The notes under the pieces: generated by a model | Seen by the model: the letters and a program-made list of their open reading frames with translations, nothing else | Databases searched by the model: none | What the model was told of the DNA's origin: nothing | Position numbers and translations under genes: made by a program | NCBI GenBank assembly: GCA_946408295.1 | Contig: CAMJRT010000003.1 | Location: 1 to 19,322 of the forward strand | DNA length: 19,322 nucleotides | Source: an uncultured Bacteroidales bacterium | Lineage (GTDB): Bacteria > Bacteroidota > Bacteroidia > Bacteroidales > UBA932 | Direction: 5' to 3' | Part shown: piece by piece, positions 12,721-18,098 of the stretch | How positions within the stretch are numbered: position 1 is the first letter of the stretch | How the letters are laid out: each line of letters opens with the position of its first letter

Positions 12721-13533
12721 TTAAAAGACTGGTTCAATCTTGTGGTCGAACCGATAAGAGGTGACATCCCGGTCGAACGCGAACATCATCTCTTCCGTGG
12801 CGTTGACCATCTTCTGCCACACGGAGCGGTAGTCCTCACCGGACTTGGACACCTTGCCCGTTGCGAAGGCCGCGATGACCTTCATATAGTCAGCGCCACC
12901 GGGGAGCAGGGAGGCGTTGTCCTTCGCGGTCTCCTTCTTGGCGGATGCGGGTTTCGGCTCCTGGGTCTTGGTGGCGGTCTTCTTGGCCGGGGCATTCTCC
13001 GTCTGCGTGGCTCCCATAGAGAAGCGGACTTTGCCGGAGCGGTCAACGATGGTCAGGGTGGTGATGGTGCGGGTCTTGGTATCGTACCCTATCTCGCTCA
13101 CCTCAAAGGTCTGCCACACCCGGATGCGTCCGTCATTGCCCTTGCCGTATTCCTTCTCCGTCAGTTCCACGGAGACCTTCGGGGCGGTGTACAGTTCCCG
13201 TCCGATCCCCCAGTTGAAGCACGCCCTCTTGAAGGAGTCGCTTGCCTGGCCCTTCTCCGCTTCGGTGTTGGACTCCGTTCCGACATCCTCCTTCCCGACC
13301 CATTCCTTCTTCTCCTTGTCCCACACTTCAACGAGACAGTAGAGGCGGTCACCGATGAGGCGGTGCGTCCGCTTCCATCCCATCGGGGTGTAGAGTTCGT
13401 CAAGGATTTTCATATCAACCCTCGCGTTCTTGTAGATAAGGAGGTTGGCCTTGACCACGCCTCCGGAAGTGGTGGTGGTCTGCGCCACCCGCACTTCGAC
13501 ATCCTCCTTTTGGAGCAATCTAATTTCATCCAT
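12721..13533 (-). CDS. Rad52-family single-strand annealing protein
   Basis: The 270-residue protein looks like a phage Rad52/Rad22-type annealing protein. The N-terminal 170 residues contain LLQKEDVEVRVAQT, LYTPMGWKRTHRLIGDRLYC, a D-rich EKEWVGKEDVGTE-like region and the conserved GQASDSFKRACFNWGIGREL segment that typifies the family. A low-complexity Ala/Lys/Thr linker follows (about 178-205), then a small C-terminal domain with ADYMKVIAAFATGK. It would anneal complementary strands during recombination, with SSB and Gp157 nearby. The ATG at 13533 follows an AT-rich leader. The gene is separated by only 50 bases from the Gp157 start. Confidence 0.85.
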   Translation of the reverse strand: MDEIRLLQKEDVEVRVAQTTTTSGGVVKANLLIYKNARVDMKILDELYTPMGWKRTHRLIGDRLYCLVEVWDKEKKEWVGKEDVGTESNTEAEKGQASDSFKRACFNWGIGRELYTAPKVSVELTEKEYGKGNDGRIRVWQTFEVSEIGYDTKTRTITTLTIVDRSGKVRFSMGATQTENAPAKKTATKTQEPKPASAKKETAKDNASLLPGGADYMKVIAAFATGKVSKSGEDYRSVWQKMVNATEEMMFAFDRDVTSYRFDHKIEPVF

Positions 13534-13545
13534 AATCGTTTGGTA

Positions 13546-13707
13546 TTAAGAATTGTATTTCTCTTCGTAGTATCTTTCCATCGCGATGTCCTCCGCTTCG
13601 TTGTAGAGTTCATCGTAGTGTTCAAGGGCGTACTGGTATTCCTCTTCGGTGTCGAACTGGCTGCGCGACATCTCCCAGGGGAGCGGGAAGTTGTGAAGGT
13701 TTATCAT
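13546..13707 (-). CDS. Small acidic hypothetical protein, 53 aa
   Basis: The real start appears to be ATG 13707 (MINLHNFPLPWEMSRS), since it overlaps the upstream stop as ATGA. The C-terminal half is very rich in Glu and Tyr (EEEYQYALEHYDELYNEAED). It is acidic and helical; a DNA-mimic or small regulatory role is possible but unproven. It lies just upstream of the Rad52-like gene. Confidence 0.65.
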   Translation of the reverse strand: MINLHNFPLPWEMSRSQFDTEEEYQYALEHYDELYNEAEDIAMERYYEEKYNS

Positions 13708-13871
13708 CGCGCTTCCTCCAGTTTCTTGTATCCGCGGGCGCATAAGTACGCGAGGCAGATGAAGGTGAGAGTCCACGGGAGGTCGCAGCTTCCGTCAAAG
13801 TTCTCGCATCCGGCAAGGATGATCGAGGCGAAGCATCCGCAAGCGAGGATGGTCTTGGCAATTCGTTTCAT
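13704..13871 (-). CDS. Small lipoprotein-like membrane protein, 55 aa
   Basis: The ORF begins MKRIAKTILACGCFASIILA and continues GCENFDG, so a basic start, a hydrophobic helix and an ILAGC lipobox are visible, with cleavage expected before Cys22. A second hydrophobic segment (WTLTFICLAYLC, about 33-44) and a basic tail follow. It could be a lipoprotein or a two-helix membrane protein. ATGA overlap with the next gene supports it. An envelope protein in the early region suggests superinfection exclusion, but this is inference. Confidence 0.65.
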   Translation of the reverse strand: MKRIAKTILACGCFASIILAGCENFDGSCDLPWTLTFICLAYLCARGYKKLEEAR

Positions 13872-13883
13872 AGCGCGTTGGTG

Positions 13884-14081
13884 TTAGGATTCACGGGTGA
13901 CGATGATTACACGGGCCTCGCGGTCGAAGCGAGTGGAGTAGACCCGTCCCAGTTCTCGCCCCAGGAAGGAGGAGTAGTTGTAGACCGTGACGGACTTGTT
14001 GGTCGCAAGGGAGACCGCGATGGTGTCCCCCGTCTTCATCTGGATGATTCTCGCACGGAGCGAATTCTTGTTGGTTGTCAT
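13884..14081 (-). CDS. Hypothetical protein, 65 aa
   Basis: A basic 65-residue protein with a strand-turn layout (ARIIQMKTGDTIAVSL, KSVTVYNYSS, ARVIIVTRES) that suggests a small beta-rich fold, perhaps OB- or SH3-like. I do not recognise it. The start follows a leader that contains a long hairpin with a G9/C9 arm, so its expression may depend on transcription passing the upstream terminator candidates. It is 12 bases from the lipoprotein-like gene. Confidence 0.6.
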   Translation of the reverse strand: MTTNKNSLRARIIQMKTGDTIAVSLATNKSVTVYNYSSFLGRELGRVYSTRFDREARVIIVTRES

Positions 14082-14109
14082 ATATATCTTTGTTTGAGTT
14101 TCTTATAAA

Positions 14110-14148
14110 CTGGGGGGGGGCAGGTTTGGGGTCTTACCCCCGCCCCAG
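14110..14148 (-). terminator. G/C hairpin in early leader, terminator or attenuator candidate
   Basis: CTGGGGGGGGG (14110-14120) pairs with CCCCCGCCCCAG (14137-14148). On the minus strand the hairpin is followed by TTTATAA, a poor T-tract. It sits upstream of the 65-aa gene and just downstream (in the direction of transcription) of a better terminator. Confidence 0.45.
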
Positions 14149-14182
14149 GTTGACGGCTTCCTAGGGCCTTGCGTTTTCCTAT

Positions 14183-14213
14183 AAAAACCGGAGGGAGTTC
14201 GCACCCGCTCCGG
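14183..14213 (-). terminator. Intrinsic terminator inside the early leader
   Basis: On the minus strand CCGGAG, a C/C mismatch, GGGT, loop GCGA, ACTC, mismatch and CTCCGG form a 10-pair stem followed by five T (A at 14183-14187 on plus). It lies between the 79-aa gene and everything downstream. Early transcription from the 14.8-kb promoter must read through it, or a second promoter must exist to its left, so antitermination or attenuation control is plausible. Confidence 0.7.
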
Positions 14214-14246
14214 GTTCCCAAAAACGAATTGTGTTTTCAGCCACCA

Positions 14247-14486
14247 TCATTCTGCCGTGGTGGTTGCAGTCTCCCGCTTCTCCAACCTCTTGGAAGCATC
14301 ATAGCACCGGCTCCAGAGGTCTTTGGCCTTGTAGGCTTCGCGGTGGTAGTAGTCCTCCTTACCGAAAGAGCCAGGAACGGCCCAGGTGGTGGAGTTGTTC
14401 ATCATCTCAAGCGAGTAGTTGTTGAGCGCGGACTTGAGGATTTCAAGTTCTTCTTTGGTGAAGGAAAGGGTTGTCTTGTTAGCCAT
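14247..14486 (-). CDS. Hypothetical protein, 79 aa
   Basis: A helical protein with MANKTTLSFTKEELEILKSA at the start, an internal MMNNSTTWAVPGSFGKEDYY turn and a basic helix with RLEKRETATTTAE at the end. I do not recognise a function. It is the second gene leftward of the repressor switch. A GTTGAAATTAAAGGTT-like motif lies just upstream of its start, as at two other genes. The stop is followed within 35 bases by a strong terminator, so it and the 67-aa gene may be the only products made before read-through. Confidence 0.6.
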   Translation of the reverse strand: MANKTTLSFTKEELEILKSALNNYSLEMMNNSTTWAVPGSFGKEDYYHREAYKAKDLWSRCYDASKRLEKRETATTTAE

Positions 14487-14491
14487 AGTAT

Positions 14492-14507
14492 GTTGAAATT
14501 AAAGGTT
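14492..14507 (-). promoter_or_regulatory. Repeated leader motif upstream of 79-aa gene
   Basis: On the minus strand this reads roughly ACCTTTAATTTCAAC and lies 6 to 21 bases before the start codon. Close copies precede the starts at 8976 and 14716. Confidence 0.35.
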
Positions 14508-14512
14508 CTTTA

Positions 14513-14716
14513 TTATCTCATATATTCAAAGACAGCCGTATTGATGTGATAGGTGTCGATGAGCTGATTATGATAGGCCACCATAAAGGAGCGGGATTCC
14601 TTCTTATAGTTGAAGGGAAGATCGTAGGTAAGACCACATTCGGCACGGAGGGATTTGATGCGAAGAGAGAGAGCCAACTTCGTGGGGTGTCCGGGGTAGT
14701 AAATCTTCTTTTCCAT
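14513..14716 (-). CDS. First leftward early gene, hypothetical protein, 67 aa
   Basis: A basic 67-residue protein (KKIYYPGHPTKLALSLRIKS, then a middle with CGLTYDLPFNYKKESRSF and a C-terminus rich in Tyr/His). It is the first gene transcribed leftward from the switch, where a Cro-like or other early regulator is common. No convincing helix-turn-helix is visible, so I do not call it Cro. The leader up to the promoter candidate is about 65 bases. Confidence 0.55.
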   Translation of the reverse strand: MEKKIYYPGHPTKLALSLRIKSLRAECGLTYDLPFNYKKESRSFMVAYHNQLIDTYHINTAVFEYMR

Positions 14717-14721
14717 AAGGC

Positions 14722-14737
14722 GTTGAATTAAAGGGTC
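14722..14737 (-). promoter_or_regulatory. Repeated leader motif upstream of first early gene
   Basis: On the minus strand this reads about GACCCTTTAATTCAAC, beginning 6 bases before the 14716 start codon. It is almost the same as the copies near 8983-8997 and 14492-14507. Confidence 0.35.
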
Positions 14738-14740
14738 AAT

Positions 14741-14771
14741 ATTGTATTTTAAAACATTCTATCTATCTTTG
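14741..14771 (+). promoter_or_regulatory. Rightward repressor promoter (Bacteroidota type)
   Basis: ATTG at 14741-14744, 19 bases, then TATCTTTG at 14764-14771 fit the -33 TTTG and -7 TAnnTTTG elements of Bacteroidota promoters. Transcription would begin near 14778 and run about 110 bases to the repressor ATG at 14887. Confidence 0.6.
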
Positions 14772-14786
14772 TATGTTCCTACGGCA

Positions 14787-14817
14787 CAAAATTACAACAA
14801 GTTTTTTGAAATTCCAA
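14787..14817 (-). promoter_or_regulatory. Leftward early promoter (Bacteroidota type)
   Basis: On the minus strand GTTG (TTG at 14815-14817), 20 bases, then TAATTTTG (14794 to 14787) fit -33/-7 elements. The expected start near 14780 lies beside that of the rightward promoter, so the two face each other and overlap. It would drive the 67-aa gene and, with read-through, the whole early operon. Confidence 0.6.
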
Positions 14818-14844
14818 CAGTTTTACGAAAAAATTTATGCTTAC

Positions 14845-14876
14845 ACAACAACGGCCCTTATGGGCGTTGTGAAAAA
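14845..14876. promoter_or_regulatory. Inverted repeat before the repressor gene
   Basis: CAACGGCCC, TTAT and GGGCGTTG form a stem with one bulged base, widened by flanking CACAA and TTGTG. It lies 10 to 40 bases before the repressor ATG and could be an operator or an mRNA hairpin near its start. Confidence 0.4.
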
Positions 14877-14886
14877 AGACACGATT

Positions 14887-15525
14887 ATGGACTACAAAGA
14901 TTATGTGAACGCCATCTACCGGGAGGCATTCTCCCGTGGCATCTGCTCATCGGTGACGGAGTTCGCGGAGAAACTGGAGACGAACCGATCCGGTGTTTCC
15001 TCCGCAATGAATGGAAGCGAGAAGTACCTTACAAAGTCATTTATAAGGAAGGTTCGTGCATTCGCTATTGAGTACGGTCTGGAAGAGACCCAGGCGAAGG
15101 ATGTTCCCGTCAAGGAAATGAACAATGACGGAGAAGAGACTGTCCTCGTCATCCCCTACGAAGCAAGGGGAGGAACCATCGGTGACTTCGTGCAGGGAGT
15201 CCACGAATATGACTGCGAGAGAATCACATCCCCCATCAAGGGGGCCGACTATGCGATGGAGGTCACGGGCGATTCAATGTCACCGGAGTACCCGTCCGGC
15301 TCCCGCGTCCTCATCAAGAAGATAGACCCGGAACAGTTCGTGGCGTGGAACGAGACCTATGTCCTGGACACGCCCAACGGAGCCGTCATCAAGAGAGTGA
15401 GGAAGACGGACGATCCAAAGATTGTGGAGTGCGTTTCCGTCAACCCCGCCTACCAGTCCTACACCATTCCACGCGACTTCATCCGCGGATGGTATCGCGT
15501 CCTGATGGTGATGTCACTCAAATAG
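14887..15525 (+). CDS. LexA/CI-like S24-family phage repressor
   Basis: The 212-residue protein has an N-terminal helix-turn-helix at about 22-45 (SVTEFAEKLETNRSGVSSAM) and a C-terminal S24 peptidase-like domain. The latter shows EVTGDSMSPEYPSG with the nucleophile Ser130 and AVIKRV with the general-base Lys169. The usual Ala-Gly cleavage site is replaced by A-R-G-G (93-96), as in several Bacteroidales phage repressors. It would hold the prophage state by blocking the early promoter and be inactivated by RecA-induced self-cleavage. ATG 14887 is chosen over the upstream TTG-type extension because the family domain starts there. It is the only large rightward gene and divides the early and integrase regions. 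Confidence 0.9.
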   Translation: MDYKDYVNAIYREAFSRGICSSVTEFAEKLETNRSGVSSAMNGSEKYLTKSFIRKVRAFAIEYGLEETQAKDVPVKEMNNDGEETVLVIPYEARGGTIGDFVQGVHEYDCERITSPIKGADYAMEVTGDSMSPEYPSGSRVLIKKIDPEQFVAWNETYVLDTPNGAVIKRVRKTDDPKIVECVSVNPAYQSYTIPRDFIRGWYRVLMVMSLK

Positions 15526-15529
15526 AAAA

Positions 15530-15551
15530 GGGGGCGCATCCCTGCGTCCCC
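15530..15551 (+). terminator. Hairpin after the repressor gene
   Basis: GGGGGCGCA, loop TCCC, TGCGTCCCC make a 9-pair stem (one G-T) beginning five bases after the repressor stop. There is no T-tract, so it may only slow or partly stop transcription before the 51-aa ORF. Confidence 0.5.
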
Positions 15552-15579
15552 GTTCCATACCAAACTTTAAACACCAATT

Positions 15580-15735
15580 ATGGATGAATCTCCGAAAGGA
15601 AATATAGATGGGCCGATTTCCGTAAACCCAGATGACATCCTGGAAGCGGATCGGATCGAGAACAACCCCGAAGCGATGCTCCGCCTCATTGATGTCCTCT
15701 TCTTCCTAAAGGACGATGACGGGCCACCCTCATAG
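15580..15735 (+). CDS. Small acidic hypothetical protein, 51 aa
   Basis: A rightward ORF reading MDESPKGNIDGPISVNPDDI and then a helical acidic stretch (EADRIENNPEAM) and LIDVLFFLKDDD. It follows the repressor by 55 bases and has the AT-rich leader (AACACCAATTATG) typical of Bacteroidota genes. It has no recognisable domain. It could be an accessory of the lysogenic switch, because it is the only other gene in the repressor transcript. Confidence 0.55.
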   Translation: MDESPKGNIDGPISVNPDDILEADRIENNPEAMLRLIDVLFFLKDDDGPPS

Positions 15736-15860
15736 ACCACAACACCCCGCTGTTGGCAGCAGCAGGGTGAGGGTGTGTAATCCTTTAGGAGAAACGGACG
15801 ATTCTCATCGTTCTACATACAATGTCATACTTTAAATATAGAAAGGTCGGAAAATGTAAA

Positions 15861-15885
15861 GCGGGATACCATCACGGCATCCCGC
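15861..15885 (-). terminator. Terminator for the integrase transcript
   Basis: GCGGGAT, a mismatch, CC, loop ATCAC, GG, mismatch, ATCCCGC form a stem of nine pairs. On the minus strand it is followed by TTTACATTTT, so it fits the end of the leftward integrase mRNA, about 135 bases past its stop. Confidence 0.7.
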
Positions 15886-15976
15886 TCACGGTACTAAAAC
15901 CAAGATCGATTATGAGAAATAGTCTAACCACTTACCAAATATAGATACGCCCGAAAGCGGAAAACATTGCACTTAT

Positions 15977-15998
15977 AAGTGAAATATTTTCACTTTTT
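15977..15998 (+). terminator. AT-rich hairpin with T5, rightward terminator candidate
   Basis: AAGTGAAA and TTTCACTT pair around a short loop, with TTTTT closing the plus-strand side. It may stop the rightward repressor transcript before it runs into the integrase gene. Confidence 0.45.
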
Positions 15999-16019
15999 GT
16001 CTTCCAGTTGTCTGCAAGG

Positions 16020-17237
16020 TCACCACCGAAACAGCTCAAGCACCTTCAGGTTCGCCTCGTTGAGCATCTCCCAGTCCGGCTCCAGGTAGATGTCCGTCAT
16101 CTTGTAGTCACCGATGTGGCAGAGGCACTCGTCCACCGTGGCCTTCTCCAGTTTCGCCTTGTTCCTCGCCAATGTCGCGTAGGAGTGACGGGCCGCGTAG
16201 AAGGTGAACACCGGGATGCCATCGTCCTCGCACCATCTTGCCAACCCCTTGTTGACCTTGCTCGTTGCGTACCTCGCCTTCCCCGCCATCTTGTGCAGTC
16301 TCTCCAACGCAGGGAGCCGGCACTTCACGCACTCCGGAATCCACACCTTCAACTCCGCTCCGTCCGGCCTCCGATCCCGCACCTTCTTCCTATGGTAGAC
16401 CCACACCTCGCCCAGTTCACCGGCCTCATACAAGTCCGCGAGGTTCGCACCCCACAACGCGAAGGACAAGACGAACAAGTCCAACGAGGTCTGCACCGTC
16501 TCAAGCGGATGCCGTGCGTCAATCACCCTCTGCATCGTGGCAACATCCAACGGCTTCTGCCCACGGCTCACCGGATGTTTCAACTTTATCGTTGAGAAAG
16601 GACTCCTGGGTATCAGTATCAGGCCCTCGTCCTCATCGTTGTACATCTCCTTCGCCTTGTTGTAGATGTGCGCCAATTTGGCCATATGACGGCTTTCCGC
16701 TCCGTTTGGTATCCTTGCCCGTTTGGAAGGAGAAATGCGCCCATTCGCAAAGGAAAACGCCTTACCGTCCATCCAACGGAGGAAGCCGACAAGGAGAGGC
16801 TTCGTGATGTCATTGATGTCTATCTCCCGCTTGCCAAGATACTCCGCGAAGGTGTTGATGGCCGTCACATACTGGCATCTGCCACCCTCGCTTTTGGAGC
16901 CGATGACACCGTCCGCGAACGCGAAGAAGTCCAGACGGAAATTGTGCAAGGCATCTGCACACTTCATCCGATCCACCACCCAGTCCACATCCTTCCCGGA
17001 AAGCTGCTCGTCCGTGTAGCCGGAGACTGCGTCCAACATCCTCTTGGCAATCCGCTCCGCTTGCTCCAGTACGGACTGGGACTTGATGCGTAGGCCCCTC
17101 GTCAGGTCACCCGGACGGCAGACCACGGAGGTGGGGATGCGCCTTACCTTCCCGTTGAAGTAGACGCGGATGAAGACGAGGTACGATCCGTCCCTCCGCT
17201 TGTTGGACGGTATCACGATAGGCTTGACGGTGACCAT
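16020..17237 (-). CDS. int: Tyrosine recombinase (phage integrase), Bacteroidota type
   Basis: The 405-residue protein has an N-terminal arm-binding-like domain, a SAM-like core-binding region (DFFAFADGVIG to EYLGKREI) and the catalytic domain. Near the C-terminus FYAARHSYAT gives Arg350, LCHIGDY gives His374 and TDIYLEPDW gives Tyr384, the nucleophile. The first catalytic Arg is not seen where expected (LSFALWGANLADLYE, with Ala-Asn), and the His of HxxR is Tyr347. Substitution of the first Arg is known for IntDOT of Bacteroides conjugative transposons, so the enzyme can still be active. I prefer ATG 17237; a TTG at 17267 would lie inside the promoter -7 box. It should integrate and, with an excision factor not seen here, excise the phage. 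Confidence 0.9.
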   Translation of the reverse strand: MVTVKPIVIPSNKRRDGSYLVFIRVYFNGKVRRIPTSVVCRPGDLTRGLRIKSQSVLEQAERIAKRMLDAVSGYTDEQLSGKDVDWVVDRMKCADALHNFRLDFFAFADGVIGSKSEGGRCQYVTAINTFAEYLGKREIDINDITKPLLVGFLRWMDGKAFSFANGRISPSKRARIPNGAESRHMAKLAHIYNKAKEMYNDEDEGLILIPRSPFSTIKLKHPVSRGQKPLDVATMQRVIDARHPLETVQTSLDLFVLSFALWGANLADLYEAGELGEVWVYHRKKVRDRRPDGAELKVWIPECVKCRLPALERLHKMAGKARYATSKVNKGLARWCEDDGIPVFTFYAARHSYATLARNKAKLEKATVDECLCHIGDYKMTDIYLEPDWEMLNEANLKVLELFRW

Positions 17238-17260
17238 CGGTGTGGTGTCTTGTTTGGTTG

Positions 17261-17280
17261 AAGACAAAAGTAAGACAAAA
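17261..17280. repeat. AAGACAAAA direct repeats at the integrase promoter
   Basis: AAGACAAAA occurs at 17261-17269 and 17272-17280, 11 bp apart, and again at 17493-17501. Helically phased short repeats beside an integrase gene are typical of integrase arm or excisionase sites. Confidence 0.45.
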
Positions 17281-17295
17281 TTCGGAAATTCCGAA
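17265..17295 (-). promoter_or_regulatory. Integrase promoter (Bacteroidota type)
   Basis: On the minus strand TTCG (17295-17292), 18-19 bases, then TACTTTTG (17272-17265) fit the -33/-7 pattern. The start would be near 17258, giving a 20-base leader to ATG 17237, which supports that start codon. Confidence 0.55.
17281..17295. promoter_or_regulatory. Perfect palindrome overlapping integrase promoter
   Basis: TTCGGAA-A-TTCCGAA is a perfect inverted repeat with 7-bp arms. It covers the predicted -33 box, so a protein bound here would block integrase transcription. Confidence 0.6.
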
Positions 17296-17340
17296 TACCC
17301 ACTTATGGCCCCCAGGGCCGTGGAGCGAATAGTTTTTTCA

Positions 17341-17359
17341 TAGGTTAAGTTTTAGGTTA
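17341..17359. repeat. TAGGTTA direct repeats, 12 bp apart
   Basis: TAGGTTA occurs at 17341-17347 and 17353-17359. The spacing is about one helical turn, as in integrase arm-type sites; the role is a guess. Confidence 0.4.
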
Positions 17360-17367
17360 GAATTGCG

Positions 17368-17397
17368 GAGGACGGCTGTCGCGAGACACCCGTCCTC
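17368..17397 (+). terminator. Long hairpin, terminator candidate
   Basis: GAGGACGG, C, TGTC, loop GCGA, GACA, C, CCGTCCTC form a 12-pair stem with one C/C mismatch. ATTCTTTT follows on the plus strand, so it suits a rightward transcript best, but no rightward gene ends here; it may insulate the integrase from the late tail transcript. Confidence 0.55.
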
Positions 17398-17515
17398 ATT
17401 CTTTTCCCTGCGTGGATCGGCTTGTATTGCCGAATCCTCTCCGGGAGCCGAATAGCAATCCGTGCCAAAGGTTACTGGGCGCAGACAACTGCAAGACAAA
17501 AACTGCACGAAAAAG

Positions 17516-17536
17516 GCCGGATCGAGAAGACCCGGC
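17516..17536 (-). terminator. Terminator after the tail module
   Basis: On the minus strand GCCGG, an 11-base loop and CCGGC are followed by CTTTTT. It lies about 95 bases past the stop of the 151-aa gene and should end the late tail transcript. Confidence 0.65.
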
Positions 17537-17630
17537 TAGTACCTTTAGTTTCAACGCGGCAACGAAGTGCCGATGCAAATATAGCAATTTTTCCCGAATC
17601 GTAAGTCAGTCAGTTAGGGCCGAAAGTACA

Positions 17631-18086
17631 TTACTTTCCCTTTACCGTCGGCGCACCATTGGGGATATAGACCATAACCATCAACACATTGTAATTGTAT
17701 TGAGGGTCAATGGTAAATGTTTCCTCCGGGGTCTTTTCAATTTTTGACCCTTGATATGACGGGGACACCTCTTGTGTAAGAGGGTCGAATTGTCCCCCCC
17801 ACGCAGTCTGGCCCGTGGTGGATGTCCAAGTATGGTCTGCCGGGATGGAATCGCACTTGCCGAAAGCGAGGATGACGCCATTACGGGAAACAAGTGCTAT
17901 CGCATCCTTCACCTTCACGGAAGTCAATCCCGTGATGTCATACAAGTACAAGGCATAACCTTCTGCGTACTGCACATACGGGGAGCTGATTTGGAGGTTA
18001 AAATTCGTCTGCAAAGATGCGACAGGAAGGGTGCTATACTCCGAATGTTCAATCTTGATTGTGGAGTTTCTAAAAGTGACTTTCAT
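17631..18086 (-). CDS. Hypothetical beta-rich protein at end of tail module, 151 aa
   Basis: The protein is mostly beta-strand in pattern (KVTFRNSTIKIEHSEYS, YALYLYDITGLTSVKV, AIALVSRNGVILAFG) with many Ser, Thr, Tyr and Pro and no Cys except one. This is typical of phage tail or fibre accessory proteins. It lies 12 bases after the SGNH tail protein and before a terminator, so it is the last late gene on this side. Function is unknown; a tail-tip component or fibre chaperone is possible. Base use looks more A/T-rich than in the early genes. Confidence 0.6.
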   Translation of the reverse strand: MKVTFRNSTIKIEHSEYSTLPVASLQTNFNLQISSPYVQYAEGYALYLYDITGLTSVKVKDAIALVSRNGVILAFGKCDSIPADHTWTSTTGQTAWGGQFDPLTQEVSPSYQGSKIEKTPEETFTIDPQYNYNVLMVMVYIPNGAPTVKGK

Positions 18087-18098
18087 AGTATTGTATTT

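Larger units (their letters stand above)
15736..16019. other. Non-coding junction between repressor and integrase units
   Basis: I see no gene in this 284-bp stretch on either strand. It holds a GC-rich imperfect hairpin near 15740-15780, an integrase-side terminator (15861-15885), a palindrome ACTTATAAGT (15971-15980) and an AT-rich hairpin with T5 (15977-15998). Because it adjoins the 3' end of the integrase, it is one of two places where the phage attachment site could lie. Confidence 0.6.
17296..17630. other. Non-coding region between integrase and tail module
   Basis: I find no convincing gene here on either strand and no tRNA-like T-arm or acceptor. It contains direct repeats TAGGTTA (17341-17347, 17353-17359), two hairpins (17368-17397, 17516-17536) and AACTGCA repeats near 17487 and 17501. 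It is the more likely home of attP, since short repeats cluster here. Confidence 0.55.

Noticed and set aside
12712..13887. Rightward open frame of 391 codons opposite the Rad52-like gene
   Set aside because: It is the antisense shadow of a well-supported family member and spans three real leftward genes and their starts.
14085..14092. TATCTTTG as a rightward -7 promoter box
   Set aside because: It matches TAnnTTTG but has no good -33 element and would drive transcription antisense to the early genes with no rightward gene until the repressor.
17400..17600. Possible tRNA or tmRNA in the integrase-tail gap
   Set aside because: I could not find a paired acceptor stem, a T-loop-like GGTTCGAATCC, or an anticodon arm; the folded parts are better explained as simple hairpins.
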